From: Malus domestica
Taxonomy: Eukaryota > Streptophyta > Magnoliopsida > Rosales > Rosaceae
NCBI RefSeq assembly: GCF_042453785.1
Contig: NC_091664.1
Span: 1,913,001-1,977,000 of the forward strand
DNA: 64,000 bases
Reading direction: 5' to 3'
Positions 1-11,272 of this stretch are shown one piece after another. Positions within the stretch are counted from its first letter, which is position 1. Every line of letters begins with the position of its first letter. Made by a program: the position numbers and the translations under genes. Under the pieces are notes generated by a model. The model did no database searches. It had not been told where the DNA came from and was given only the letters and a program-made list of their open reading frames with translations.

Positions 1-3000
1 AGAATGTTATCACAGTAAACGGTGAAACTACTCCAGTTACAGGAGCGGGTTCCATCGCCCTTACTCCCTCTCTATCACTGCATAACACTCTTCTTGTTTC
101 TTCACTATCGAATCATTTACTTTATGTTGGTCAAGTTACGGAACAATTAGATTGTGTTGTACTCATGTTTCCTAGTTTTTGCCTACTATAGGATATCCAA
201 ACACGGGCAATTATTGGGCGTGGTACTAAGATGAGAGGGTTATATTATGTGGATGATGTGGTACCGGGCCGAGTCAACCAAGTGAGCAGTGGTCACAACA
301 ACAAGGTTAAGAGAATTTGGTTATGGCATCGTCGACTAGGACATGCATCTTTTGGTTCTTTAAGAAAATTACTTCCGTCTTTATCTAATGGCGTTTCAGA
401 CTCTGATTTTCAGTGTCAGGATTGCATTCTTGCAAAAAGTCATCGTACTTCTTACCACTTGAGTCTCAATAAAAGATCAGTGCCCTTTGAGTTAATTCAC
501 TTTGATGTATGAGGTCCATCACTAATAGCGGCGCTCCATGGTACCTTTGTAGATGATTGCACCAGAATGACTTGGCTTTATACCATGAAATAGAAGAGTA
601 ACGTTGGGCAAATTTTCCAACAATTTTATTAGATGATTGGAAATCAATTTTCTCTTCCTATCAAAGTCCTGAGATCCGATAATGGTGGAGAATATCTTAA
701 TTCTGAACTATCACAATTTTTCGCAGAGCACGGCATACTTCATGAGACTACTTGTCCTCAAACTCCTCAACAAAATGGTGTGGTAGAACGTAAGAACAAA
801 CATATATTGGAAACTACACGGGCTCTTCTAATTGGGGCTTATACTCCTCATGCCCATTGGGCAAATGCAATTACGTGTTCCATTTATCTTCTTAATCGAA
901 TGCCCTCTCGAGTTCACAACTTCCGAACTCCTATGGAAGTCTCGACGGAGTATGTCACTCTACCATCTTCTCTTCAATTATCACCTCGCATATTTGGATG
1001 TGTGGCTTATGTGCATCTTCACAAGAATCAACGGAGTAAATTGGATTCGTGTGGTGTTCGTTGTGTATTTCTGAGATTTAATAGCCAACAAAAGGGATAT
1101 TGATGTTACCATCCACCTACTAAGCATTTCTATGTCACCATGGATGTCACGTTCTCCGAAACCGAGATGTTCTTCATCTTTGATCAAACCTACTGTACTC
1201 TTAAGGGGGAGTTGAATAATAAATACGAAGACTACAGTTGGTTTGATGTTCCACATGAACGAGACAGTTGGCATGGTCATAGTAGTACATGGGAGACCGA
1301 GACTGAAGACTTAGGTGTTATAAGCAACCCACCTGACCGCGCCTTACTAGAGGGTCGCGACACATCAATTTAAAGCCCGAAGGTAGGCCATGACATTGCA
1401 GTTCAGAACCCAGTAGTGGCCAACGACACAACAAGCCAAAGCCTAGTAGATTTTGACCGTGAAATCCTTGACCAAGAGATAGCTCATGCAATATCGAATA
1501 ATAGGCCTACACCATTTATGGATTTAGTAGAAGGTAATGGGTCCGCGAGTGATACCGAGACTGTGCAAACAAAAAATAACCCTCATTCTCCTCCACTAGT
1601 CCATGCTCATGTCCCGCGGATATCCAAGAGGTACGTTCTCATACTTCAGATATTGTTGAAAATTCCTATATTTTACCTCCTAGGCAAAATCGTGGGAAAC
1701 CACCTGACATGTTTTCTTTGGAAGGAAAAGTGAGATATGCAATTGCACAGTATATGTCCACTCATTGACTATCACCCAAGTACCAAGCCATGGTGAATCA
1801 AATGGCTGATATTAAAATTCTAACAAAAGTGGAAGAAGGTTTGCGAGACCCCCATTGGGTAGAAGCCATGTGAGTAGAAATGGAAGCCTTACAAAGAAAC
1901 GGAACGTGGAATGTAGTGTCACTACCACAAAGGAAGATACCAGTGGGATGTAAATGGGTGTTCACCATAAAACACAAGGTGGATGGATCCATTGACAGAT
2001 ACAAGGCAAAATTGGTAGCTAAAGGGTACATACAGACATTTGAAGTTGACTACCAAGAAACGTTTACTCCAGTAGCAAAAATGAACACTATTCGAGTTCT
2101 TTTATCTTTAGAAGCTAACCTGGACTGGCCTTTGAAACAGTTCTATGTGAAGAATGCTTTCTTACATGGAGATCTGGAAGAAGAAGTATACATGGATTTT
2201 CCACCAGGATATGAAACACTGAATGAAGCAGGGAAAATATGTAGACTCTGAAAGGCTCTCTACGGACTCAAACAATCACCCAGAGCATGGTTTGGAAGGT
2301 TCACTGAAGCAATGAAAAAGTATAGCTATAGACAGGGAAATGCGGACCACACCCTGTTCATCAAACGAATGGGAGGTAAAGTTACTTTGTTAATTATCTA
2401 TATGGATGATATGGTAGTTACTGGTGATGACACAGAAGAGATAAAAAGGCTGCAGGGGTATCTTTCACCAGAATTTGAGATGAAAGATCTAGGAGGCTTG
2501 AAATACTTCTTGGGTATTGAAGTTGCTCGTTCTGATGATGGTATTTACTTGTCTCAGCGGAAGTATGTTCTTGATCTTCTCTCTGAAACTAGAATGGTGG
2601 CTTATAAACCAGTTGAAACTCCCATTGTGCAGAATCATCACCTGACGATATACCAGGATCAAGTTCCTACCAATAAAGAAAGATATCAGAGATTGGTAGG
2701 ACAATTGATTTACCTATTACTTACACGTCCGGATATTGCGTATGCAGTTAGTGTTGTAAGTCAATTCATGCATGCTCCTAGTGAGGATCACATAGCAGCA
2801 GTGATGCATATACTAAGTTATCTGAAATATGCACCTGGTAAATGACTGATCTTCAGGAAGCATGGACATATGGAGGTAAATGGGTATACAGATGCTGATT
2901 GGGCAGGAAACATTAGTGATCGTTGCTCCACATTCGTAGCAGGAAATTTGGTAACTTAGAGAATCAAGAATCAAAATGTAGTGGCTAAATCCACGGCCGA

Positions 3001-3319
3001 GGCAAAGTACAGAGGGATGGCACATGGAATTTGTGAGTTGTTATGGCTCAGGATTCCTCTCACTGAGATTGGGTTCAAACCTCAGGGAGCTATGTTATTA
3101 TACTGCAACAATCAAGCTGCGAGAGAAATAGCCAATAATTTCGTTCAGCATGATCGTACAAAGCATGTCGAGATAGATAGACACTTCATCAAAGAGAAGT
3201 TAGATGTCAAATTGATTGATATTCCATACGTGAGGTCTGAAGAACAATTAGCAGATGTGTTAACTCATGCGGTTTCCGCAATGGTGTTTCAAGACTCACT
3301 TGACAAGTTGGGCTTATGA
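1..3319 (+). pseudogene. Decayed Ty1/copia pol (protease end, integrase, RT, RNase H)
   Basis: The domains run in Ty1/copia order and are broken by many stops and frameshifts. The end of the protease region and the gag-pre-integrase zinc finger lie at about 1-512 (WHRRLGH, then CQDC). The integrase core is at about 633-1103, with the SDNGGEY Asp and the VVERKN Glu of the catalytic triad. Reverse transcriptase is split over 1880-2251 (KWVF, KARLVAKG-like, AFLHGDL) and 2312-2845, with the active-site motif YMDDM. RNase H lies at 2981-3319 (STAEAKYR). The order integrase before RT defines Ty1/copia rather than Gypsy. The left end is cut by the window. With this many stops the copy cannot be functional. 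Confidence 0.93.
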
Positions 3320-3348
3320 GATATTTATGCACCAACTTGAGGGGGAGT

Positions 3349-3510
3349 GTTGGCATGAGTTAACCATTTAGTTTAGGAATGTAATCCTATAATTTATTCC
3401 TTGTATAATTGGGATTCTTATTTCCTGTTATGTGGGATATTGTACAACTATATATTTACCTCCTAGAGAGAAGAATAAACATACAATTCAAACCCTAAAC
3501 ACTTTTATAT
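3349..3510 (+). mobile_element. Copia 3' LTR remnant with polypurine tract
   Basis: The LTR begins TGTTGGCATGAG directly after the polypurine tract AGGGGGAGTG (about 3340-3348), just downstream of the RNase H frame. An AATAAA signal lies near 3473. The right edge cannot be fixed because the 5' LTR is outside the window and a tandem duplication begins at 3510. Confidence 0.7.
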
Positions 3511-5259
3511 TGTGTTAAGGGAACTCTCTTAAAGTTTGACTCTACATGGACTATATGTCACCTAACTTTTTAACGTTAATTCTCATGTCAAATGTTAAAA
3601 AATATTGTGTTAAAAACATGAGATAGCAGATAGTCGAGAGTCCACTTTAGTAAGATCACGACTTTGAAAATAATTTTCATTTTTCAAATACAGAAACAAG
3701 TATAAAATGCATTTGGTACTATTTTTAAAAATTAAAAAAAAAATTAAAAGATGAAAGCCACAAGAGATGGACACAAAAACTAGTAACCTAAGTTTTATAA
3801 AAAAAGTGAAATTGATGTTTTTGGTGTTTCTCAATATTATATACAATCCCAAAAAATAGACATGATCTATCACTCTCCCGCCACCCCCATCATTGACATC
3901 ACCACCACTCCCACCGACATTGTCACTAGCTTTCCCTTACCACCAGAATGGCTGCCACCAACACTCTTACCACCATCACCATTGCCACTAAATTTTTACT
4001 GATATTACTATTTTGTATGGGAACTGTTATTAACACTCCAAAAATCTTATTATACATTCCTCACAAGTGTATTTTTCTTTCTAATTATAGAAAGTTTGGA
4101 GTGTAAAGTGATTTTTTTGGAGTGCCAATAATAATTCCCTTTTGTATTTTCATATATTGTTACCAAACAAGTATTTATCATTTTGTTTTTTTTTTCAGAT
4201 CTTTCTAGAATTAAGGGCTTGTTTGGTGACATTTGCACTGAAAATTTCATTTTACAAATACCAAAATGTGTTAAATACATTTGTGTTAAGGGAACTCTCT
4301 TAAAGTTTGACTCTACATGGACTACCTATCACCTAACTTTTTAACGTTAATTCTCATGTCAAACGTTAAAAAATATTGTGTTAAAAACATGAAATAGCAG
4401 ATAGTCAAGAGTCCACTTTAGTAAGATCACGACTTTGAAAATAATTTTCATTTTTCAAATACAGAAACAAGTATAAAATGCATTTGGTACTATTTTTAAA
4501 AATTTAAAAAAAAATTAAAAAATGAAAACCACAAGAGATGGACACAAAAATCAGTAACCTAAGTTTTATAAAAAAAAGTGAAATTGATGTTTTTGGTGTT
4601 TTGCAATATTATATACAATCCCAAAAAATAGACATGATCTATCACTCTCCCGCGGATCATGATCCTCTCCTGAACAGATGGAGAGGATCCTCCTGACTAG
4701 GCCCATCGGGCCGTTCAATTTTTATCTAACGGCAATAATTATTATAACTTTTAGAGGGGCCCCCTGTTTGTAGCCGTTAGATAAAAATTGAACGGCCCGA
4801 TGAGCCTGGTCAAGAGGATCCTCTCCATCTGCTCAGGAGAGGATCCTGATCCCTCTCCCGCCACCTCCATCATTGACATCACTACCACTCCCACCAACAT
4901 TGTCACTAGCTCTCCCTTACCACCATAATGGCTACCGCCAACACTCTTACCACCATCACCATTGCCACTAAATTTTTACTGATATTACTATTTTGTATGG
5001 GAACTGTTATTAGCACTCCAAAAATCTTATTCTACACTCCTCACAAGTGTATTTTTCTTTCTAATTATAGGAAATTTGGAGTGCAAAGTGAGTTTTTTGG
5101 AGTGCCAATAACAATTCTCTTTTGTATTTTCATATATTGTTACCAAACAAGTATTTATCATTTTGTTTTTTCAAATCTTTCTAGAATTAAGGGCTTGTTT
5201 GGTGACATTTGCACTGAAAATTTCATTTTACAAATACCAAAATGTGTTAAATGCATTTG
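3510..5259 (+). repeat. Tandem duplication, two units (3510-4280 and 4281-5259)
   Basis: Unit 1 (771 bp) starts at TTGTGTTAAGGGAACTC and unit 2 starts with the same string at 4281. They remain closely similar to the end (CCAAAATGTGTTAAAT at 4261 and about 5239). Unit 2 is longer because it carries a 199-bp MITE plus a 9-bp target duplication. A third, more diverged partial copy seems to continue at about 5250-5600 (AAATTGATGTTTC, then CACCACCACCATGG). There are no convincing genes; short frames over the ACC-rich stretch are compositional. Confidence 0.88.
4654..4852. mobile_element. Mutator-type MITE with 9-bp target duplication
   Basis: The 199-bp element is almost entirely an inverted repeat. 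The left end GGATCATGATCCTCTCCTGA pairs with the right end TCAGGAGAGGATCCTGATCC, and pairing continues for about 80 bp through CGGGCCGTTCAATTTTTATC. It is flanked by CTCTCCCGC at 4645-4653 and again at 4853-4861. The homologous position of the first tandem unit (near 3873) is the empty site with one CTCTCCCGC. A 9-bp duplication with long inverted repeats fits Mutator-like MITEs. Confidence 0.9.
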
Positions 5260-5529
5260 GTAGGTTTCTTTTAAAGGAGAAACTCCAAAAATGAAAAAAA
5301 TTAAAATTACAATATTTAACCTATGGTCTATAAAACGTCAAATTGATGTTTCATGTGTTTCACTTTCCCATGAACACAATCCACAAAAATAGAGAACACA
5401 ACATAGGTACAGAACAAAGTTAGAGTTTTGATGAGAAAGAAAGTGATCAGGTATGTCACCACCACCATGGTCATCAAAACCAGCATCCCATCCACAATTG
5501 TCGTTGCTGCCACAGTCTCTGCCACTACC

Positions 5530-6715
5530 ACCACCTATCACCACCATGGCTGTCACCAGCACCAGCACCAGCACCAGCCGCCACCACAACCTTCACCGCC
5601 GACACCACCATCACCCCTACTTCCGCAACTTCATATTCTACCTCTTCAATCCCCAATATCTCTACTCTGGTTTATGTTAAGCTTTCTGAAACAACTATCT
5701 TCCTTGGGAAAGTTAGGTTAAGCCTTTCCTGATTGGCCAAAACTTTTGCCGTTTTGTCTATAGAACTCATCTATGTCCCCCTCCTTCTACCACCAGCACT
5801 ACGACTACTGCCTCTCATGCTGCTTTTGTTGATTATAATGTTGTTTCTACAATGGTTCCTCTTCTGGTCACTACGACTCTTAATCCCGACTACCTTGTGT
5901 GGTACCAAACTGATCAGACACTAGTGAGCATGTTGAGTGCTACGCTTACTGAGCCCGTTCTTTCTTTTATTGTTGGGCTTTCTACTTGTCGTGAGATTTG
6001 AGAGTATCTTCGTCAGAATTTTTTCTCAACAATCCCTTGCCAATTCTACCCATAATGGGTTTCAGTTGCTTTCTCTTCAGAAAGGGAACAAAACGATTTC
6101 GAAGTACCTGGGTCTGACCCAGCATTTGGCAGATCAGTTGGCTTCCATTGGTCAACCTGTTCAGAATGAAGATCTGGTGACGTATGTGCTTCACGGTTTG
6201 GGGCCTGAGTGGCACTGGCCAACTTTTCACCATTGCCATCGTTTAATGATTTACGTACTCGTCTCCTGGTCTTTGAATCCAGCACACTATGAATCAGGCG
6301 GCTGCTTCGTCTCCTTTTGTTTTCTATTCTACCCGTAATTCTGTTGGTGGTTCGTCTAATGGACGTGATGGTCAGTCTTCTCGACACAATGGTGCTTCTG
6401 GTTACAATCAGGCTCCTCGCAATAATGGTGGTGGACGTTCCAATCAGCATGGTGGTAGTGGGCGATATGGTCAGCGTCGTGCTGTGCAGCAACAACGCCA
6501 TGGTATTCTTGAGCCAGCCCCTGTCAACCGTGGGCCTCAGTGTTGGGCCTGCAACCACATTGGTGCATTGTGTCCTCAAGCTACTCGTTCAGATGATGAT
6601 TCTTCTTGTGCTTTTGCAGGTATGCATATTGCTTCTCCCTCTTATCCAACATGGTATCCGGATACTGATGGTACTCATCATATGACAAATGATGCTCGCT
6701 CGATGACTTAGGCTA
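5530..6715 (+). pseudogene. Decayed copia gag and start of protease
   Basis: A frameshifted copia gag can be followed: NISTLV near 5655, then YLVWYQTDQTLVSMLSAT (about 5899-5950), LSFIVGLSTCREI, STHNGFQLLSLQKGNKTISK (about 6040-6100) and VLHGLGPEW. A Gly/Asn/Arg-rich stretch and a damaged zinc knuckle (CWACNHIGALCPQ) follow at about 6300-6580. The frame ends in a protease active-site remnant, PDTDGTHHMTND, in which the expected DTGA is altered. It is not functional. It is probably a different element from the pol at 1-3319, since this half lies downstream of that one. Confidence 0.85.
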
Positions 6716-6720
6716 CTGAG

Positions 6721-7175
6721 TTAAAGACGCGTAACGAAGGTAAATGAGACTAGGGTGACTCGCTTAGACTAGAGCCCTCGCTAACCATTGTGTTATCCTT
6801 GAAAGTGAAAAACAATTCATTGATGAGGAAATTGTTCGAGGCAAAGTACCACATATATAGGTTTATCAAACGTGACATTTTTTTTCAAACATTCGAAGTT
6901 CATTGTTACCCAGTATCATTAACTAATGCAGCATTACCACCGCTCTTTAGGTCTTAAAAAGCTGTATATTACAGATTAATAATCACAATATAGATATCAA
7001 GCTTACATCCTCCATACCACGATGAAAACTCTTCGTGAAATAGATAAAATGAAGGCCAAAGACAAACAAATAAACGAACAAAGAACCGGGAATCGACAAT
7101 CGAACTGAGAGCCTCTTTATTTAGACAACCAATTACCTCCAAATTAAAGCTTTCTCAGACGCCAGTCAGGGATAA
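6721..7175. other. Intergenic, 3' flank of the BURP gene
   Basis: No coding region is supported here. The right part is the downstream flank of the minus-strand BURP gene; no clear polyadenylation signal was identified. Confidence 0.5.
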
Positions 7176-8092
7176 TCAAGTAGAACTGATGGGTTCAACT
7201 ACTAATGTAGATTTGGGGGTTGGAACCCAAACAACATGATCACTAGGAAGGAAGTGGCAGATGGGAATGGTTCCGGGCTTAACCTTGAGCACTTGGAAGG
7301 CCAAATTCTGTGGGTCCCATGCTGATGTGTCCACATGGCAGATTGCTACTGCTTTAGCTTTCACCCCATCAGAACCTCTCAGGGGCACCACGTAAGCTCT
7401 TGTAGGTTTTGTTGCATGGCAGTAAAACACTGCGTACGGATAGTTCTGCTTATGGCACACAACGGCTTCGTGACCTGCAAGCTTCTTTACAGAAATTATG
7501 GACATGGTTCCTCCTTTCTCCAACACCTCCGTCGAGAATGCCTGAACGTTTCTTCCGAGCTTCGAAGTGGTGAAATCAATCATTGATTCTAACGAGGTGG
7601 CACAATATTTTTCCTCTCCTCTTATGCCTGGAGCTTCGCACTCTTCAATAGTTTGCTTAATTATATTGGCTTCCACAGATTCCGATTTCACTGAAAATTG
7701 GTTGAAAATTTCAGGTAATTCGTTCGACGAGAAGGGGATCAACTCTGCTGTTTTGCGCAGTAGGAAATTCGCCGTATTCGAATTTCTAGTGAAGTTCAAG
7801 TTCATTGTTGTCCCAGGACGCATGCCCTTGTCCAAGAAGAATAGAGTTGCCTGTGGGTTGTCATCTTTATGGAGTTGATGATTCTCATGAGTGGCATGTG
7901 CATGATAACGGTAAAGAAATGGGACTCGTTCTTGTGCTACTCCAACATATGCAGGTTTCGTTCCATCTTTTCCAACAAGATCGACATTTGTGCCTCCAGC
8001 AGGTCTAGGGTTTTCTTCTCCTGCAATGAGGTCGAAACAAGAACCCTTCCCTAGTTCGACAGCGATTCTCATATCTTCTTTAATCATGAAGT
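7176..8092 (-). CDS. BURP-domain protein, last exon (first exon not found)
   Basis: This is the C-terminal exon of a BURP-domain (RD22/USP-like) secreted plant protein. The open frame encodes 303 residues from an internal Met (8087) to a TGA at 7176-7178. The BURP signature is exact: four Cys-His pairs spaced CH-X10-CH-X25-CH-X25-CH, followed by a conserved Trp (HVVWVP), with the FF motif near the start of the domain (TLFFLDKGMRPG). The family acts in the apoplast or cell wall and is often induced by stress or tied to pectin metabolism. Upstream there is a good 3' splice site (TTTGCAG at 8093-8100), so 8092 is taken as the exon start, as in RD22-type genes where exon 1 encodes the signal peptide. 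I found no signal-peptide exon in the next 900 bases, before a solo LTR at 9018. The gene may have a long first intron or may be 5'-truncated. Confidence 0.88.
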
Positions 8093-9017
8093 CTGCAAAT
8101 TAGTTTAGCAACAACGTAAAAAATGAGAGCGATACATAAGTGATATTCACAATAGTTTAATGCCCGCATTAAACTATTTTAAGAGTGATTAATTCAACAC
8201 TCTAAATAATCGACCATGTCAAATGATTTAATAAAAATGAAGAAACTGGGAGGAACAGATATAAATTTCAACCATTGATTGATCACGTTGACTCTTGCAT
8301 ATGTATTGCATCAAAGAATTTGTGTTGCAATATATATGTGGTGGTTCTTAAGATTTATTGTAAGGGATCAAATTGGTTGCTCGGCCACTCGAGATATGAT
8401 TTGTTTCAGATCCCGAGTGAAGAATTCTTCATATATACAGAAGTATAGCAGATCAGATATCATCCATTTGATTCTCGTTATTGATTACTTCTATGTTTGC
8501 TGGAAAAATTTTGTTCGTCTTGCTTTATTCCAGTTAGATTACAAAATAGTTTTCGATTTCTTCCAAAAAAAAAAAAAAAAAAAAATTCGATTTGACTGAT
8601 TATTTTTATATGGACAAATCTTTAATCAAATGAAAGACCAAGAATAAACGACCTGGCTTATGACCACACGCTGACACGCGTCTTCTGATCAGAAAGCTCC
8701 CTATGTATTCAAATACGGTAAATGTATATAACTAATGAACTGTTATTAAGATTCTAAAAAATTCGTTCTACATTTTTTATAAGTGTATTTTTCTTTTTAA
8801 TTGTAGAAAGTCTAAAGTATAAAATGAGATTTTTGGGATGCCAATTGTTATTCCCTATAAACATTTGTAATATTGGCAGTTTATGCTCGTTTGGAATTGT
8901 TTTTAAAAAGACTAAAAGCATTTTCAGAGAAAATTAATGGTGCTGGGTTCCAAAAACACCTAACAGTGCTTGTGCTTCTTTTAGGAAGCACTTCAAGTGC
9001 TTTTCTAGGATCAGTTG
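8093..9017. other. Upstream flank or intron of the BURP gene, no exon seen
   Basis: AT-rich sequence without a convincing signal-peptide exon on the minus strand. An A-run of about 20 lies at 8566-8584. From about 8720 the sequence resembles the repeat at 3.9-5.2 kb (TTAAGATTCTAAAAAATTCG, then GTGTATTTTTCTTT), which suggests a diverged copy of that repeat. From 8880 a GCTCGTTTGGAATTG, AAGCACTTCAAGTGCTTTT stretch resembles part of a small DNA transposon. Confidence 0.45.
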
Positions 9018-9530
9018 TGTTTGTACCATACTTGACCAATCCCGAAACTACCGAGCACCGGCCAACGCTATACTGTCAAGGACCCAGAAGAGTTCCCCTC
9101 CGACCAGGAGGCCAATCACTACTCGACACGTGTCAAGATTAGAAGCCAATCAGAGCGCAGCACGTGTCGACATCAAGAACCAATCATAACATGACACATG
9201 TCAATGTGACAAAGCTACAAGTTTTTCTATAAATAGGGGTCATTCCCCCACAATATTGGCTAATGCCATTTTGTGTTAAATCATTCACAAGAACTCACTA
9301 AATTGAGAGCTTGATCCTTTGTACTTGTGTAAGTCCTTCACTACTAATAAGAACTCCTCTACTCCGTGGACGTAGCCAATCTGGGTGAACCACGTACATC
9401 CTGTGTTTGCTTCTCTGTCTCTATTCATTTACGTACTTATCCTCACTAGTGACCGAAGCAACCAAGCGAAGGTCATAAAACCTGACACTTTCTGTTGTAC
9501 CAAAGTCTTCGCTGATTTTGTGCATCAACA
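9018..9530 (+). mobile_element. Solo LTR of the pol-less Gypsy family, 5-bp target duplication
   Basis: A complete 513-bp LTR runs from TGTTTGTACCATACTTGACC to TTTTGTGCATCAACA. It is flanked by AGTTG at 9013-9017 and again at 9531-9535. No internal region follows. This is the product expected from recombination between the two LTRs of a former full element. It is nearly identical to the LTRs at 10658, 18469, 54900 and 62399. Confidence 0.95.
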
Positions 9531-9544
9531 AGTTGCATTTTTAT

Positions 9545-9720
9545 TAAGGGTAATGTTAGAGAGATCAAATTTGTAGACTAAATTTGCAAAGTAAATAATG
9601 TGTTATTAATAAGAAATAAGCACGTTAATCAACATTTAAGTAATAATCTAATCATCAACTTCCATGTTATTTTTTTTACAAAATTTAGTCTGTACATTTA
9701 GTCTAGCTGGCATTATTGTA
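9545..9720. mobile_element. Possible small MITE
   Basis: The left side TAATGTTAGAGAGATC, then TAGACTAAATTTG, is roughly the reverse complement of the right side CAAAATTTAGTCTG, then AGTCTAGCTGGCATTA. The inverted repeat is imperfect and I could not fix a target duplication. Confidence 0.45.
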
Positions 9721-10206
9721 TTATTAAAAATTTTGATGCATTTCAGTAAGAACTTCTGTAATTAGTGGGTTGATATCAAATTTTCCTGTAATTTTAGCAA
9801 AACCAGACCAACTTTCGGCCTGGTATTTAGTTCGGTTTTTCTGTACCTAGTGGTGGCATACTCCAGCCCCTTCCTTCAAAATTATATTTGCCAAAAGATA
9901 AAACAACTTTTAACATGAAATCCTATCATCGATATTATGGTAGATAGAAGAAAAACTCTCTAAAATTATGTCGTTAATACAAACCAGGTTGGAGAAGTTG
10001 ACTGATAGCTTTTGGCATTTGTGTGTTTGGCAAGACCGAGTTCCAGTAGAGTTCATGAGGTAACGGTGGATGAGCATCTTGGCTTGCCAGTGCCACCACC
10101 ACTGCCATCTGCAACATTTTCACTCTAGTGATTATTTAATTAGTTAAAGCAGGGATAATTAAATCAACGTAGCAACAAACTGTTCCATATATATGTAGAC
10201 AAGAGT

Positions 10207-10259
<53 letters not shown>

Positions 10260-10657
10260 AGGGTTTAGATATATAATGTATATATAGATAACCATTTGCG
10301 TTTTAAACCGAATATTTTATAATTTTTTCTAGACTCACGGTAAAATATGAGTATTAAAATCACTTATTCATTATAAAAACTCAAATCTCAGAGCTTACAT
10401 TGAGAAGAGAGAAGAAGAATGGGAGATGAAATGCCATTAGGACTGAAATTGAAAGTATATATGAAAACTTGAGAACTTATATCTCATGTATGGTGCGACA
10501 CAAGAGCAAGTGACTTCAACATTTATAGAGGAACCTGTATCTGTATGAACATAAATTCATGGTTAAAAAACTTAAAAGAAGGGAGATGATAACCACAAAA
10601 TATTTTATTCACATAATCGTTAGTCTACCATGTTAATTGCATTGATAGTATCACACT
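9721..10657. other. Intergenic, with AT/GT microsatellite
   Basis: No gene is supported. A compound dinucleotide run, (AT)n followed by (GT)n, occupies about 10211-10258. The last bases before the next LTR contain TATCACACTTG twice in tandem (10649-10659 and 10660-10670); the second copy is the LTR start. Confidence 0.6.
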
Positions 10658-11165
10658 TGTATCACACTTGACCAATCCCGAAACTACCGAGCACCGGCCA
10701 ACGCTATACTGTCAAGGACCCAGAAGAGTTCCCCTCCGACCAGGAGGCCAATCACTACTCGACACGTGTCAAGATTAGAAGCCAATCAGAGCGCAGCACG
10801 TGTCGACATCAAGAACCAATCATAACATGACACATGTCAATGTGACAAAGCTACAAGTTTTTCTATAAATAGGGGCCATTCCCCCACAATATTGGCTAAT
10901 GCCATTTGTGTTAAATCATTCACAAGAACTCACTAAATTGAGAGCTTGATCCTTTGTACTTGTGTAAGCCCTTCACTACTAATAAGAACTCCTCTACTCC
11001 GTGGACGTAGCCAATCTGGGTGAACCACGTACATCCTGTGTTTGCTTCTCTGTCTCTATTCATTTACGTACTTATCCTCACTAGTGACCGAAGCAACCAA
11101 GCGAAGGTCACAAAACCTGACACTTTCTGTTGTACCAAAGTCTTCGCTGATTTTGTGCATCAACA
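10658..11165 (+). repeat. 5' LTR of copy 1, atypical start
   Basis: It starts TGTATCACACTTGACC instead of the family start TGTTTGTACCATACTTGACC, then follows the family sequence to CATCAACA. Outside the first bases it looks identical to the 3' LTR at 18469-18980. Confidence 0.9.
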
Positions 11166-11167
11166 TT

Positions 11168-11185
11168 TGGCGCCGTCTGTGGGAA
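11168..11185 (+). other. Primer binding site of copy 1
   Basis: TGGCGCCGTCTGTGGGAA lies two bases after the 5' LTR. The first ten bases match what I recall of the complement of a plant tRNA-Asp 3' end; the primer identity is from memory. The same site is at 55414-55431 in copy 2. Confidence 0.75.
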
Positions 11186-11272
11186 ACGACACTTATTCCT
11201 ACTCTCTTCAGCTGTGTCAAGCTGGTTTCTATCATTCGTACACTTTCTTTTGATCAGGCATCCCTCTCCAGC

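Noticed and set aside
3610..5263. Repeated motifs considered as a CRISPR-like or satellite array
   Set aside because: Only two to three long units exist, with no regular short repeats and spacers; a plant nuclear tandem duplication explains it.
5428..5721. His/Pro-rich frame (HQHQHQHQPPPQ) that looks like a small proline-rich protein
   Set aside because: It overlaps an ACC/CAC simple repeat leading into a decayed copia gag; the copia frame is the better explanation.
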